Shown here: piece by piece, positions 1 through 5,788 of the stretch
Layout: every line of letters begins with the position of its first letter
Position numbering within the stretch: position 1 is the first letter of the stretch
Origin: Opitutales bacterium
GTDB lineage: Bacteria > Verrucomicrobiota > Verrucomicrobiia > Opitutales > Oceanipulchritudinaceae
Reading direction: 5' to 3'
NCBI GenBank assembly: GCA_007123395.1
Contig: SKLD01000555.1
Location: 1-7,734 of the forward strand
Length of the DNA stretch: 7,734 bases
The notes under the pieces: generated by a model
Seen by the model: only the letters and a program-made list of their open reading frames with translations
What the model was told of the DNA's origin: nothing
Databases searched by the model: none
Made by a program: the position numbers and the translations under genes

Positions 1-107
1 CGCTGAAGCTTCACGCTACGTTCGGCGCGCACGTTTCGCGCCGTAGGCTGAAGCTTCAGCGAGGCGCGGATACGGCTGGCGAGAGCGCGAGTCCACGGCG
101 CGGCGCT
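1..107. repeat. Tandem repeat unit 1 (107 bp) with long hairpin
   Basis: First full copy of a 107-bp unit. Its first 61 nt form a near-continuous hairpin: 1-13 is the reverse complement of 49-61, and inside it CTAC (16-19) pairs with GTAG (43-46) and GGCGCG (24-29) with CGCGCC (37-42). The right end contains the perfect 14-nt palindrome GCTGAAGCTTCAGC (47-60). The remaining 46 nt (62-107) are a GC-rich spacer repeated in the next unit. It may extend beyond the window's left edge. There is no coding capacity of note. It resembles an intergenic palindromic (REP/BIME-type) element, but its family is not recognised. Confidence 0.9.
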
Positions 108-214
108 CGCTGAAGCTTCACGCTACGTTCGGCGCGCGCGTTTCGCGCCGTAGGCTGAAGCTTCAGCGAGGCACGGATGCGGTTGGCGAGAGCGCGAGTC
201 CGCGGCGCGGCGCT
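108..214. repeat. Tandem repeat unit 2 (107 bp) with long hairpin
   Basis: Second full copy, identical in length to unit 1 and differing at five positions by my count, all transitions. The hairpin spans 108-168 and both outer arms are perfectly conserved. It lies downstream of the rpoN stop on the minus strand, so it could form in the 3' end of the kinase-rpoN transcript and stabilise or end it. There is no T-tract of the kind an intrinsic terminator needs. Confidence 0.9.
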
Positions 215-247
215 CGCTGAAGCTTCACGCTACGCTCGGCGCGTGCG
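215..247. repeat. Truncated third repeat copy abutting rpoN
   Basis: The first 33 nt of the 107-bp unit, with three transitions relative to unit 1. It covers the left hairpin arm only and stops directly at the rpoN termination codon (248-250). The right arm is absent, so this copy cannot fold like the other two. Confidence 0.85.
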
Positions 248-1720
248 TCAATCGTAGCGGCGGCGCAGGTTGGTGGGGAGGATGCCAAGTTCCTCGCGGT
301 ATTTGGCGACGGTGCGGCGGGCGATCTTGATGCCCTCTTCTTCGAGCATTTTGACGATGGCGGCATCGCTGTAGGGTTTTTGCGGTGGTTCGGCGTCGAT
401 AATACGGGCGATGCGCTCTTTGACCGTTTTGTTGGAAACAGATTGTCCGTCGGAGCCGGCGTAACCGGGTGTGAAGAAATACTTGAAATCAAATACACCA
501 TGGGGCGTCCGGATGTATTTGTTGGCGATGGCGCGGCTAACGGTGGTCTCGTGGACGCCCACGGCGTCGGCCACTTGGCTCATGGTGAGCGGCCGGAGTT
601 GGGAACGCCCGTGCTCGAAGAAGTCGCGCTGTTTGCGGAGAAGCTCACGGGTGATTTTTTCGATGGTTTGCTGGCGCTGCTCGATGGAACTGATGAGAAA
701 GCGTCCGCTGCGGAATTTCTCCTGCACGTATTCGCGTTCCTTTCCTTTGAGGACGCCCTTGGCGAGCATTTCTTTGTATTGCGGGCTAAGACGCAGGCGC
801 GGGATGTAGTCGCTCTCGAGGATGACGTTCCAGCCGCCGTTGTCGTCGCGTTCGACAGTGACATCCGGCTCAATGAAGCGGTTGGCGTCGTCGCTGAAGT
901 TACGACCGGGGGCGGGATCGAGCTTGCGGATATCGTCGACGGCCTCGCGCACCTCGTCGACGGAGACCCCCATCTTGCGGGCGATATCCGGCAGCCGCCG
1001 CCGTAGGAGAAGGGCCCAATGGTCGCGGATGATTTTTGCGGCGAGGCTGTTGCCGCGGCCGGCGTGGCGCAACTGGATGAGGAGGCACTCGCCGATGTCG
1101 GCCGCGCCGATACCTGCGGGCTCGAGGGTTTTAAGGAGGGCGGCGGCATTTTGCGTCTTTTTGAGCGAAACACCCGCCATGAGGGCGATGTCACTGACCG
1201 AGGCGGTGAGGAATCCGCTGTCGTCGAGGCTTCCGATGAGGTATTCGAGGGCCTTGAGGATTTCCGGGTCCGACTCACTCATGCGGGCCTGCTCCATAAG
1301 GCTTTCCTGGAGCGAGGTTTCGCCTGTGAGGGAGTCAAAGAAGTGCTGGCGCCGACGGGCGTCTTCGCTCGAATACTCGATCTCGCCCGATTCTTGGCGC
1401 ATGTGCTCGGACCAGTCCCCGCCGAGTTTGCGCAGAACGGAGAAATCCTCTGAAAATTCGAGGCGTCCGTTGTCGCCCGGTTCGTCCTCGCCCGGCGAGT
1501 CATCTCCGTCATCCTCTCTTTGCTTCGCGCTCTCGTCTTCGATGGAGATGTCGTTGTTGGAAAGCTCCTCGAGGACGGGATTGCCCTGCAACTCTTCGAG
1601 GATGACGGAGCGCAGCTCAAGCGCAGGCACCTGAAGGATCTTCAGCGACTGGCGAAGCTGCGGAGCGAGGACAAGTGACTGCTTGAGCTTCTGGACTTGT
1701 TGAAGACCTTGCGACGGCAT
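248..1720 (-). CDS. rpoN: RNA polymerase sigma-54 factor
   Basis: Alternative sigma factor that directs RNA polymerase to -24/-12 promoters and needs an AAA+ enhancer-binding activator to melt DNA. At 490 aa it has the normal full length. Region I, which contacts activators, is at about 1-50 (LAPQLRQSLKILQ, 18-30). An acidic, low-complexity region II follows at about 57-95. The core-binding region III includes the family stretch PAGIGAADIGECLL (201-214). The DNA-binding part has the helix-turn-helix at 380-400 (MSQVADAVGVHETTVSRAIAN) and the diagnostic RpoN box ARRTVAKYRE at 467-476. The ATG at 1720 lies 12 nt after the stop of the upstream kinase gene and has no clear Shine-Dalgarno, so translation is probably coupled. 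The usual proteobacterial neighbours (lptB, hpf, ptsN) are not in view. Repeats begin directly after the stop codon. Confidence 0.97.
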   Translation of the reverse strand: MPSQGLQQVQKLKQSLVLAPQLRQSLKILQVPALELRSVILEELQGNPVLEELSNNDISIEDESAKQREDDGDDSPGEDEPGDNGRLEFSEDFSVLRKLGGDWSEHMRQESGEIEYSSEDARRRQHFFDSLTGETSLQESLMEQARMSESDPEILKALEYLIGSLDDSGFLTASVSDIALMAGVSLKKTQNAAALLKTLEPAGIGAADIGECLLIQLRHAGRGNSLAAKIIRDHWALLLRRRLPDIARKMGVSVDEVREAVDDIRKLDPAPGRNFSDDANRFIEPDVTVERDDNGGWNVILESDYIPRLRLSPQYKEMLAKGVLKGKEREYVQEKFRSGRFLISSIEQRQQTIEKITRELLRKQRDFFEHGRSQLRPLTMSQVADAVGVHETTVSRAIANKYIRTPHGVFDFKYFFTPGYAGSDGQSVSNKTVKERIARIIDAEPPQKPYSDAAIVKMLEEEGIKIARRTVAKYREELGILPTNLRRRYD

Positions 1721-1732
1721 GGATCAGAACGG

Positions 1733-2770
1733 TCAGGTGTGTGTTTGCCGGTGTCCGGGAACGAGCGAGCGCACGTCGCCGGGGATTTCGCGCGGAAAGG
1801 CTGGTCCGTTGGCGAAGAGCCGCCGGACGTATTGGGCGAGTTTTTCCGTCGTGGGGCCGTAGTGATCACTGTAGAGGTAGTATTCCAGCCGACGCAACAT
1901 TTCGCCCGCTGACTGAAAGCGCTGTGCACGGTCGCGGGCGAGAGCGGTGCGGATGATGCGGAAGAGGTCGGGGTCAATGCCTTGACGGTATTCGCGCGGA
2001 TCGGGGAGGGGACGGTGCAGGATGTTCTCGCGGGTCTCTTCCGGAGTGGCGGCGGCAAAGAGATTCTCCCCGCAGAGAAGCTCCGTGAGAACGATGCCGG
2101 TGGCGAAGAGATCGGCGCGGGCGTCGGTCACCTCCATTTGCGCCTGTTCGGGTGAAAGGTATTCATCTTTGCCCGCGATCACCTTCCCCTCCTCGTTGTA
2201 CATGATGTCGCGGGCTTTCGCGATGCCGAAGTCGGCGATTTTCACTTCACCCTCGAAGCCGAGGAGCGTGTTTCGCGGGTTGATGTCGCGGTGGACAATG
2301 TTGAGAGGCCGCCCGTCGGGACCGGTTTTTTTGTGGGCGTAACTCAAACCACGGCAGAGACGAGAGACAAGAAAGACGGCGAGATCGACGGGCACTTGCA
2401 GCCGGAGTGCGTTGTGCTGCCGGATAAAATCCTCGAGCGTGTAGCCCTCGACCATTTCCATGCACATGAAATACCGCCCCTCGAGTTCACCAAAGTGGTA
2501 GATTTGAACGATATTGTTGTGAATCAAATCCGCGACGAGGCGCGCCTCACCGAGGAAGTTGGCGCGGAACGCCTTCAGGCGGGCAAACTCGTCGCGGATG
2601 ATTTTCAGCGCCACCCGTTTGCGGAAGTCCTGGGCGCCGATCTGCTCCGCCGCATATACGATCCCCATGCCGCCTTCCGCGAGGAATCCGGTCAGACGAT
2701 AGGCCAGCTTGGCATGAAGTTCCGCTTTTTCGAACACAGTTCCCTTTAGATACGCCGGGCGGGGGTGCAT
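1733..2770 (-). CDS. Hanks-type (PknB-like) Ser/Thr protein kinase, soluble
   Basis: A 345-aa eukaryotic-like protein kinase with all main subdomains: glycine loop EGGMGIVYA (32-40), ATP-anchoring K56 in VALKII, alpha-C E75, catalytic loop HRDINPRN (160-167, base D162), DFG (180-182), an SPE in place of APE (206-208), and D220 in helix F. No transmembrane helix or extracellular sensor (such as PASTA) is visible, so it should be cytoplasmic. The catalytic loop has Asn (N164) where most Ser/Thr kinases have Lys. The start is ATG 2770, about 30 residues before the glycine loop. The open frame continues upstream to 3229, but that part is antisense to the Fe-S carrier gene and does not look like kinase sequence. 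No good Shine-Dalgarno precedes 2770. The gene is followed after 12 nt by rpoN, suggesting a shared transcript. The substrate is unknown; a link to sigma-54 or its activators is only an inference from position. Confidence 0.93.
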   Translation of the reverse strand: MHPRPAYLKGTVFEKAELHAKLAYRLTGFLAEGGMGIVYAAEQIGAQDFRKRVALKIIRDEFARLKAFRANFLGEARLVADLIHNNIVQIYHFGELEGRYFMCMEMVEGYTLEDFIRQHNALRLQVPVDLAVFLVSRLCRGLSYAHKKTGPDGRPLNIVHRDINPRNTLLGFEGEVKIADFGIAKARDIMYNEEGKVIAGKDEYLSPEQAQMEVTDARADLFATGIVLTELLCGENLFAAATPEETRENILHRPLPDPREYRQGIDPDLFRIIRTALARDRAQRFQSAGEMLRRLEYYLYSDHYGPTTEKLAQYVRRLFANGPAFPREIPGDVRSLVPGHRQTHT

Positions 2771-2790
2771 GCAAGCGGTAACTCGGAAAT

Positions 2791-2806
2791 GTGCACGGAA
2801 ATTGCT
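2791..2806 (+). promoter_or_regulatory. Possible sigma-54 -24/-12 promoter
   Basis: GTGCACGgaaaTTGCT compared with the consensus TGGCACG-N4-TTGCW. The -12 half is a full match, spacing is exact, and five of seven -24 positions agree. One of the two near-invariant G residues at -25/-24 is replaced by T, which weakens it considerably. It would start transcription near 2817, giving a leader of about 53 nt for the Fe-S carrier gene. One partial match in a 99-bp region could be chance. Confidence 0.25.
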
Positions 2807-2834
2807 CCATGATGGGCGGAGTGCTTTCGGGGCG

Positions 2835-2863
2835 TTGACAGCGGATGTGCGGGCGTCGATATT
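2835..2863 (+). promoter_or_regulatory. Probable sigma-70 promoter, predicted leaderless start
   Basis: A perfect -35 box TTGACA (2835-2840), a 17-bp spacer, and a -10 box GATATT (2858-2863) matching TATAAT at four of six positions. Seven nucleotides downstream of the -10 is 2870, the A of the next gene's ATG, so the mRNA would be leaderless. This fits the absence of any Shine-Dalgarno before that ATG. Confidence 0.5.
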
Positions 2864-2869
2864 CCGGCC

Positions 2870-3187
2870 ATGATCACACTGACAGAAAGGGCCGCGGCGG
2901 CGGTGCGCCATCTTCGCGAAGAGCGCGGCGCAGGCGAAAGGAGTCTGCGCGTTTTCATTGAGTCGGGCGGGTGCTCCGGCCTTGAATACGGGATGTCCTT
3001 CGATGAACCGCGCGAAGGCGACGAGGCATGCGAGAGCCACGGGGTTCGCTTCTTCGTGGATGCGAAGAGCTTTGAACGCCTGTCGGGGTCGGAGATTGAT
3101 TTCGACGACGGACTTAGCGGTAAGGGATTTGAAATCCGCAATCCGAACGCAAAGACGACCTGCGGATGCGGTCGGTCTTTCAACTGA
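2870..3187 (+). CDS. A-type iron-sulfur cluster carrier/assembly protein (HesB/IscA/ErpA family)
   Basis: A 105-aa protein, the standard length for cytosolic A-type carriers that receive Fe-S clusters from a scaffold and pass them to apo-enzymes. The three cluster-ligand cysteines are present: C35 in SGGCSGLEY and C98/C100 in TTCGCGRSF close to the C-terminus. The N-terminal ITLTERAAAAVR is also typical. IscA, SufA and ErpA cannot be told apart from sequence alone, and no isc or suf genes are nearby, so no symbol is given. There is no ribosome binding site before the ATG; a sigma-70 promoter is placed for a leaderless mRNA. The permease gene follows after 21 nt, so the two probably share a transcript. 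The gene is divergent from the kinase-rpoN unit. Confidence 0.95.
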   Translation: MITLTERAAAAVRHLREERGAGERSLRVFIESGGCSGLEYGMSFDEPREGDEACESHGVRFFVDAKSFERLSGSEIDFDDGLSGKGFEIRNPNAKTTCGCGRSFN

Positions 3188-3208
3188 ACGGCAAGCCGCA
3201 GTGGGCGC

Positions 3209-4360
3209 ATGAACCTGATCCAGCGGCATATTCTCGCATCGCTGGCGGTTGCATGCCTCGGCGGCGTGCTGCTTTTCGTCTTCGTTTTGCTGACGGGCAA
3301 CGCGATGCGCGACATCGCAGGGATGTTGGCTGACGGGCGGATATCCTTCGCGCTATTTTTCCAGCTCCTCGTGCTTCTTGTGCCCTACGCGGTATCGTTT
3401 GCAATGCCGCTGGGGGTGCTCATCGGAATCCTCGTCCTCGTCGGTCGGCTCTCGGCCAACCGCGAACTCACGGCTCTCAAGGCGAGCGGGGTTTCACTAT
3501 GGTCGGTGGCCGCGCCCATTTTGCTTTTCTCCCTCATGGCGACGATGCTGGCGGTATGGATCAACGCTTGGTACGCACCCTCGGCGCGGGCGTCCTACCG
3601 CGACTCGCTCAGTGACCTCGTGCGCTCCGACCCGCTGCGGTTCATCATTCCGCGCGCCTTTATTCACGATTTTCCGGGATATGTTCTCTACGTGGGCGAG
3701 AAAGAAGGGGACCTCATGCGCGAGTTCTGGCTTTGGGAACTCGACGCGGAACGTCGGGCAGTAAAGCTCCTGCGGGCGGAAAGCGGTGCTTTCCGCTACG
3801 AGATGGAGCGGGACGCCCTTATCCTCACCCTGCGCAACGGGTTCACGGAGCTGCGCGACGAGCGCGACCCCGACAATCTCACGGGCGTGCCGCCGACGGT
3901 CTCCTTCCAGAGCACAAGCGTGCTCCTGCCGCTCGACCGCTTGCTCGGGCGGGCGCACCAACCGCTCAAGACCTCGTGGATGTCACTCGACCGCCTGCGG
4001 GAGCAGCGGGAGCGCCTGCGCGCGGAGATCCGAGGGGAGACCGCGCCGGAGGCGGGCCGCGTGCTCGCCGAGGATCTTGCGGAGACGCAGTTTTACATCA
4101 GCCGGAATTTCGCCATGGCTTTCAGTATATTCTCGCTCGCTCTCGTGGGCGTGCCCCTCGGCATCAAAGCGAGCCGGTCGGAGACCTATGTGAATATGAG
4201 CCTCGCATTGGCTTTGGCGCTTGGCTACTACTTGGCGATTGTAATGATTGGCTGGCTCGACCGCAGCCCCGCGGCGCGGGCGGATATCCTCGTGTGGATT
4301 CCGAATTTCGTCTGTCAGGCACTCGGTATCGCGCTGCTTCTGCGCGCCGCGCGACACTGA
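3209..4360 (+). CDS. LptF/LptG-family (YjgP/YjgQ) permease of the LPS export ABC transporter
   Basis: An inner-membrane permease that, with LptB, extracts lipopolysaccharide and passes it to the Lpt bridge. At 383 aa it has the usual family length and layout: TM1 about 8-28, TM2 about 50-78, TM3 about 100-118, a periplasmic beta-jellyroll about 125-250, a helical linker rich in charged residues about 257-297, then TM4-6 at about 300-319, 330-348 and 360-380. The segment NRELTALKASGVS (84-96) after TM2 is the family's coupling region facing LptB. LptF and LptG are similar and which one this is cannot be decided here, so no symbol is given; the partner permease is not in the window. The ATG at 3209 has only a weak GTGGG upstream, consistent with expression coupled to the Fe-S carrier gene. 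The 3' end overlaps the convergent PEP-CTERM gene by 46 bp. Its presence implies a diderm envelope. Confidence 0.95.
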   Translation: MNLIQRHILASLAVACLGGVLLFVFVLLTGNAMRDIAGMLADGRISFALFFQLLVLLVPYAVSFAMPLGVLIGILVLVGRLSANRELTALKASGVSLWSVAAPILLFSLMATMLAVWINAWYAPSARASYRDSLSDLVRSDPLRFIIPRAFIHDFPGYVLYVGEKEGDLMREFWLWELDAERRAVKLLRAESGAFRYEMERDALILTLRNGFTELRDERDPDNLTGVPPTVSFQSTSVLLPLDRLLGRAHQPLKTSWMSLDRLREQRERLRAEIRGETAPEAGRVLAEDLAETQFYISRNFAMAFSIFSLALVGVPLGIKASRSETYVNMSLALALALGYYLAIVMIGWLDRSPAARADILVWIPNFVCQALGIALLLRAARH

Positions 4361-5166
4361 CGGTGGATAAACCGAAGGTGGTTGGTGGTTGTTGGTTGGT
4401 GGTGCGTGCGGCGCTGACGGAGGGTGAACCACAGGGCGGCGAGGGCGGCGGTGAGGGCTGCGGCGGCGGGTTCGGGAATGGCGTAGACATCGAGTTCGCC
4501 GACGTCGAAGAAACCGGTCGGTGCCCAAACATTGACCCGGAAGAGAGGCTCGCCGGTAAGAACGATGCCGAGGCGGGTGGTGTCGCCAATGGTAAAGGTT
4601 TCGCTGCCCCGCAGCGTGTTTTCGTTGTCGTAGAGGCGAACAACGACGGGCGAGCCGCCGGTGGTCGCGACGGCGAAGGAAAACGCGTTGACCTGTCCGC
4701 GGTAGGCGGGGGGATCAATGATGATGTCGAGGCTGTTGGTGGCGAGGTTGGGGCCGAGCCATGCGCGGTCTTCGCCCGGAAACGGACCGGTGGCGTAAAG
4801 CGTGCCGCCGGGGCTGAGGGTGGAGGGGCTGCCGCCGAGGGCGTTGCTCTGGAAAAAGAGACCAAGGGTTGCGTTGGAACCGGACGGAAACAGCGTGCCC
4901 GCCGGGACACCGGGGGCGAGTTGCGCGCCGGGGGTAGTGCCGGCGACGCCCTCGCCGAGGGAAGGGAAGGCCTCGCGCCCGATGAAGCGTTGGTCGGCGG
5001 CCTCCACGGCGGCGAGAAAATCCGCTTCGGCGGCGGCATCGGAGATGTCGGAGACTATGACGGTGGCGGAAAGGCTCCCGGCGCAGAAGAGGGTGAAGGA
5101 GAAGGCTGCGGCGATGCGGGCGCAGCACGCTGGACGAATCCGTAAATGTAACATTCGGGACGTCAT
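4315..5166 (-). CDS. PEP-CTERM sorting-domain protein
   Basis: A 283-aa exported protein with no recognised enzymatic domain. The N-terminus is a signal peptide (basic residues at 4-17, hydrophobic 18-30, likely cleavage after SLSA34). The middle reads as a beta-sandwich-like extracellular domain. The C-terminus has the PEP-CTERM tripartite signal: PEP (231-233), hydrophobic helix about 234-248 and basic RQRR (250-253), recognised by exosortase in exopolysaccharide-producing diderms. Unusually, 30 further residues (254-283) follow the basic cluster; the first part is encoded by a low-complexity ACC/AAC tract and the rest is antisense to the permease gene. The ATG at 5166 was chosen over one at 5199 because it forms an ATGA overlap with the preceding stop codon and has AAGGA 9 nt upstream. 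It is the last gene of the operon, so its product probably acts at the cell surface with the upstream proteins. Confidence 0.87.
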   Translation of the reverse strand: MTSRMLHLRIRPACCARIAAAFSFTLFCAGSLSATVIVSDISDAAAEADFLAAVEAADQRFIGREAFPSLGEGVAGTTPGAQLAPGVPAGTLFPSGSNATLGLFFQSNALGGSPSTLSPGGTLYATGPFPGEDRAWLGPNLATNSLDIIIDPPAYRGQVNAFSFAVATTGGSPVVVRLYDNENTLRGSETFTIGDTTRLGIVLTGEPLFRVNVWAPTGFFDVGELDVYAIPEPAAAALTAALAALWFTLRQRRTHHQPTTTNHLRFIHRQCRAARRSSAIPSA

Positions 5167-5777
5167 TGCCGGTATTCCTTCATGTATCCATCCTCCCAAA
5201 AATCCTGTCGAATGATATCGCCGTTGTCCAGTTCAACCCGTGCTTGGAGGTAGCCGCTGGGAAAATAGCCGAGCGAGAGTCCGTGCGCGACGCCCTCGCG
5301 CATGTGGATGACTTGGGCGGGCGTTCCGTTCTCGTGCCAGCGCCGGAAGACGCCGTGCAGACGTCCGTCGACAATCTCCGCGCGGGAAGCCAGTTGTCCG
5401 TTGGGGTACCAGCGCTCGCGTATGCCGTGGGAGACGCCTTCGCGGAAGTGCTCGCGCGTTTCGCGCGTGCCGTCGGGATACCAGCCCTCGGAGACGCCGT
5501 GCAAGCGGCCCTCGACGACCTCGGAGCGCGAACGGAGGGTGCCGTCGGGATAGTGCGAGACCATCGTGCCGGAAAAGGTTTCGCCGGAGTCTGCGGCGGC
5601 AAGGCGTCCGTCCGTCCGCTCCAGATCGCCTTGCGCCAGTTCGCGGGTTGGTTCCGCTGGCTTGGCGGGACCGCTGCGCAATGCAAAAAAGGCGGCGAAT
5701 ACTGCCGCTCCCGCAAACAAGGTAACGGTGGCGGCGCGGAGAATCCGGCGGCGGCTCTTTGTTTGATCCGCTGACAT
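5163..5777 (-). CDS. Membrane-anchored MORN_2/YwqK-type repeat protein
   Basis: A 204-aa protein with a basic N-terminus (KSRRR, 7-11), a single transmembrane helix (about 15-33), a Pro/Ala/charged linker to about 68, and a repeat domain. The repeats have an exact 24-residue period, marked by Y-P-D/N-G turns at 76-79, 100-103, 124-127, the divergent HENG at 148-151, and FPSG at 172-175, with xGxxHG at most repeat ends. This is the MORN_2 style often named 'toxin-antitoxin system YwqK family antitoxin', a label that should not be taken as a proven function. The repeat domain should face the periplasm or outside if the helix acts as an N-in anchor. The start at ATG 5777, 11 nt after the previous stop, gives a proper anchor; the longer frame to 6062 merely overlaps the upstream gene. 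It has no Shine-Dalgarno, so re-initiation from the upstream gene is likely. Its stop overlaps the next start. Confidence 0.86.
   Translation of the reverse strand: MSADQTKSRRRILRAATVTLFAGAAVFAAFFALRSGPAKPAEPTRELAQGDLERTDGRLAAADSGETFSGTMVSHYPDGTLRSRSEVVEGRLHGVSEGWYPDGTRETREHFREGVSHGIRERWYPNGQLASRAEIVDGRLHGVFRRWHENGTPAQVIHMREGVAHGLSLGYFPSGYLQARVELDNGDIIRQDFWEDGYMKEYRQ
5176..5181 (-). promoter_or_regulatory. Shine-Dalgarno of the PEP-CTERM gene
   Basis: GAAGGA on the minus strand, ending 9 nt before the ATG at 5166 and lying inside the 3' end of the MORN-type gene. It decides the start at 5166. Confidence 0.7.
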
Positions 5778-5788
5778 AGCAGGACGGC

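Noticed and set aside
47..60. Common origin of the 107-bp repeat and the REP-like copies at 6636-6766, because both contain GCTTCAGC
   Set aside because: The shared stretch is only 8 nt of a short palindromic type, and the flanks are unrelated; chance is enough.
1..168. Intrinsic (Rho-independent) terminators formed by the 61-nt hairpins
   Set aside because: The stems are GC-rich, but no T-tract follows on either strand. They are kept as repeats only.
1..247. CRISPR array
   Set aside because: The period is 107 bp, the 'spacers' are themselves repeated, and only 2.3 copies exist. No cas genes are nearby.
380..1006. Plus-strand open frame of 208 codons antisense to rpoN
   Set aside because: It lies wholly within rpoN, whose protein is unmistakable; high GC removes stops from the opposite strand. 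The translated product resembles no family.
2771..3229. N-terminal extension of the kinase to an ATG at 3229
   Set aside because: The extra 153 codons are antisense to the Fe-S carrier gene and the start of the permease gene, and show no kinase or membrane features.
3378..3764. Frameshift in the permease gene suggested by a second open plus-strand frame
   Set aside because: The 383-aa frame is continuous, with all six membrane helices and the jellyroll in order. The other frame is Arg/Ser-rich noise.
3733..5145. Plus-strand open frame of 470 codons spanning the permease end and the PEP-CTERM gene
   Set aside because: It is in a different frame from the permease and antisense to the PEP-CTERM gene. 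The translation is Gly/Arg/Ala-rich filler without domains.
5167..5199. Upstream ATG at 5199 for the PEP-CTERM protein
   Set aside because: The ATG at 5166 has AAGGA at 9 nt and an ATGA overlap, and gives a standard signal peptide.
5166..5774. Plus-strand open frame of 202 codons covering nearly all of the MORN-type gene
   Set aside because: It is antisense to a gene with a clear 24-residue repeat and membrane anchor. The mirrored periodicity in the antisense frame simply follows from the sense repeats.
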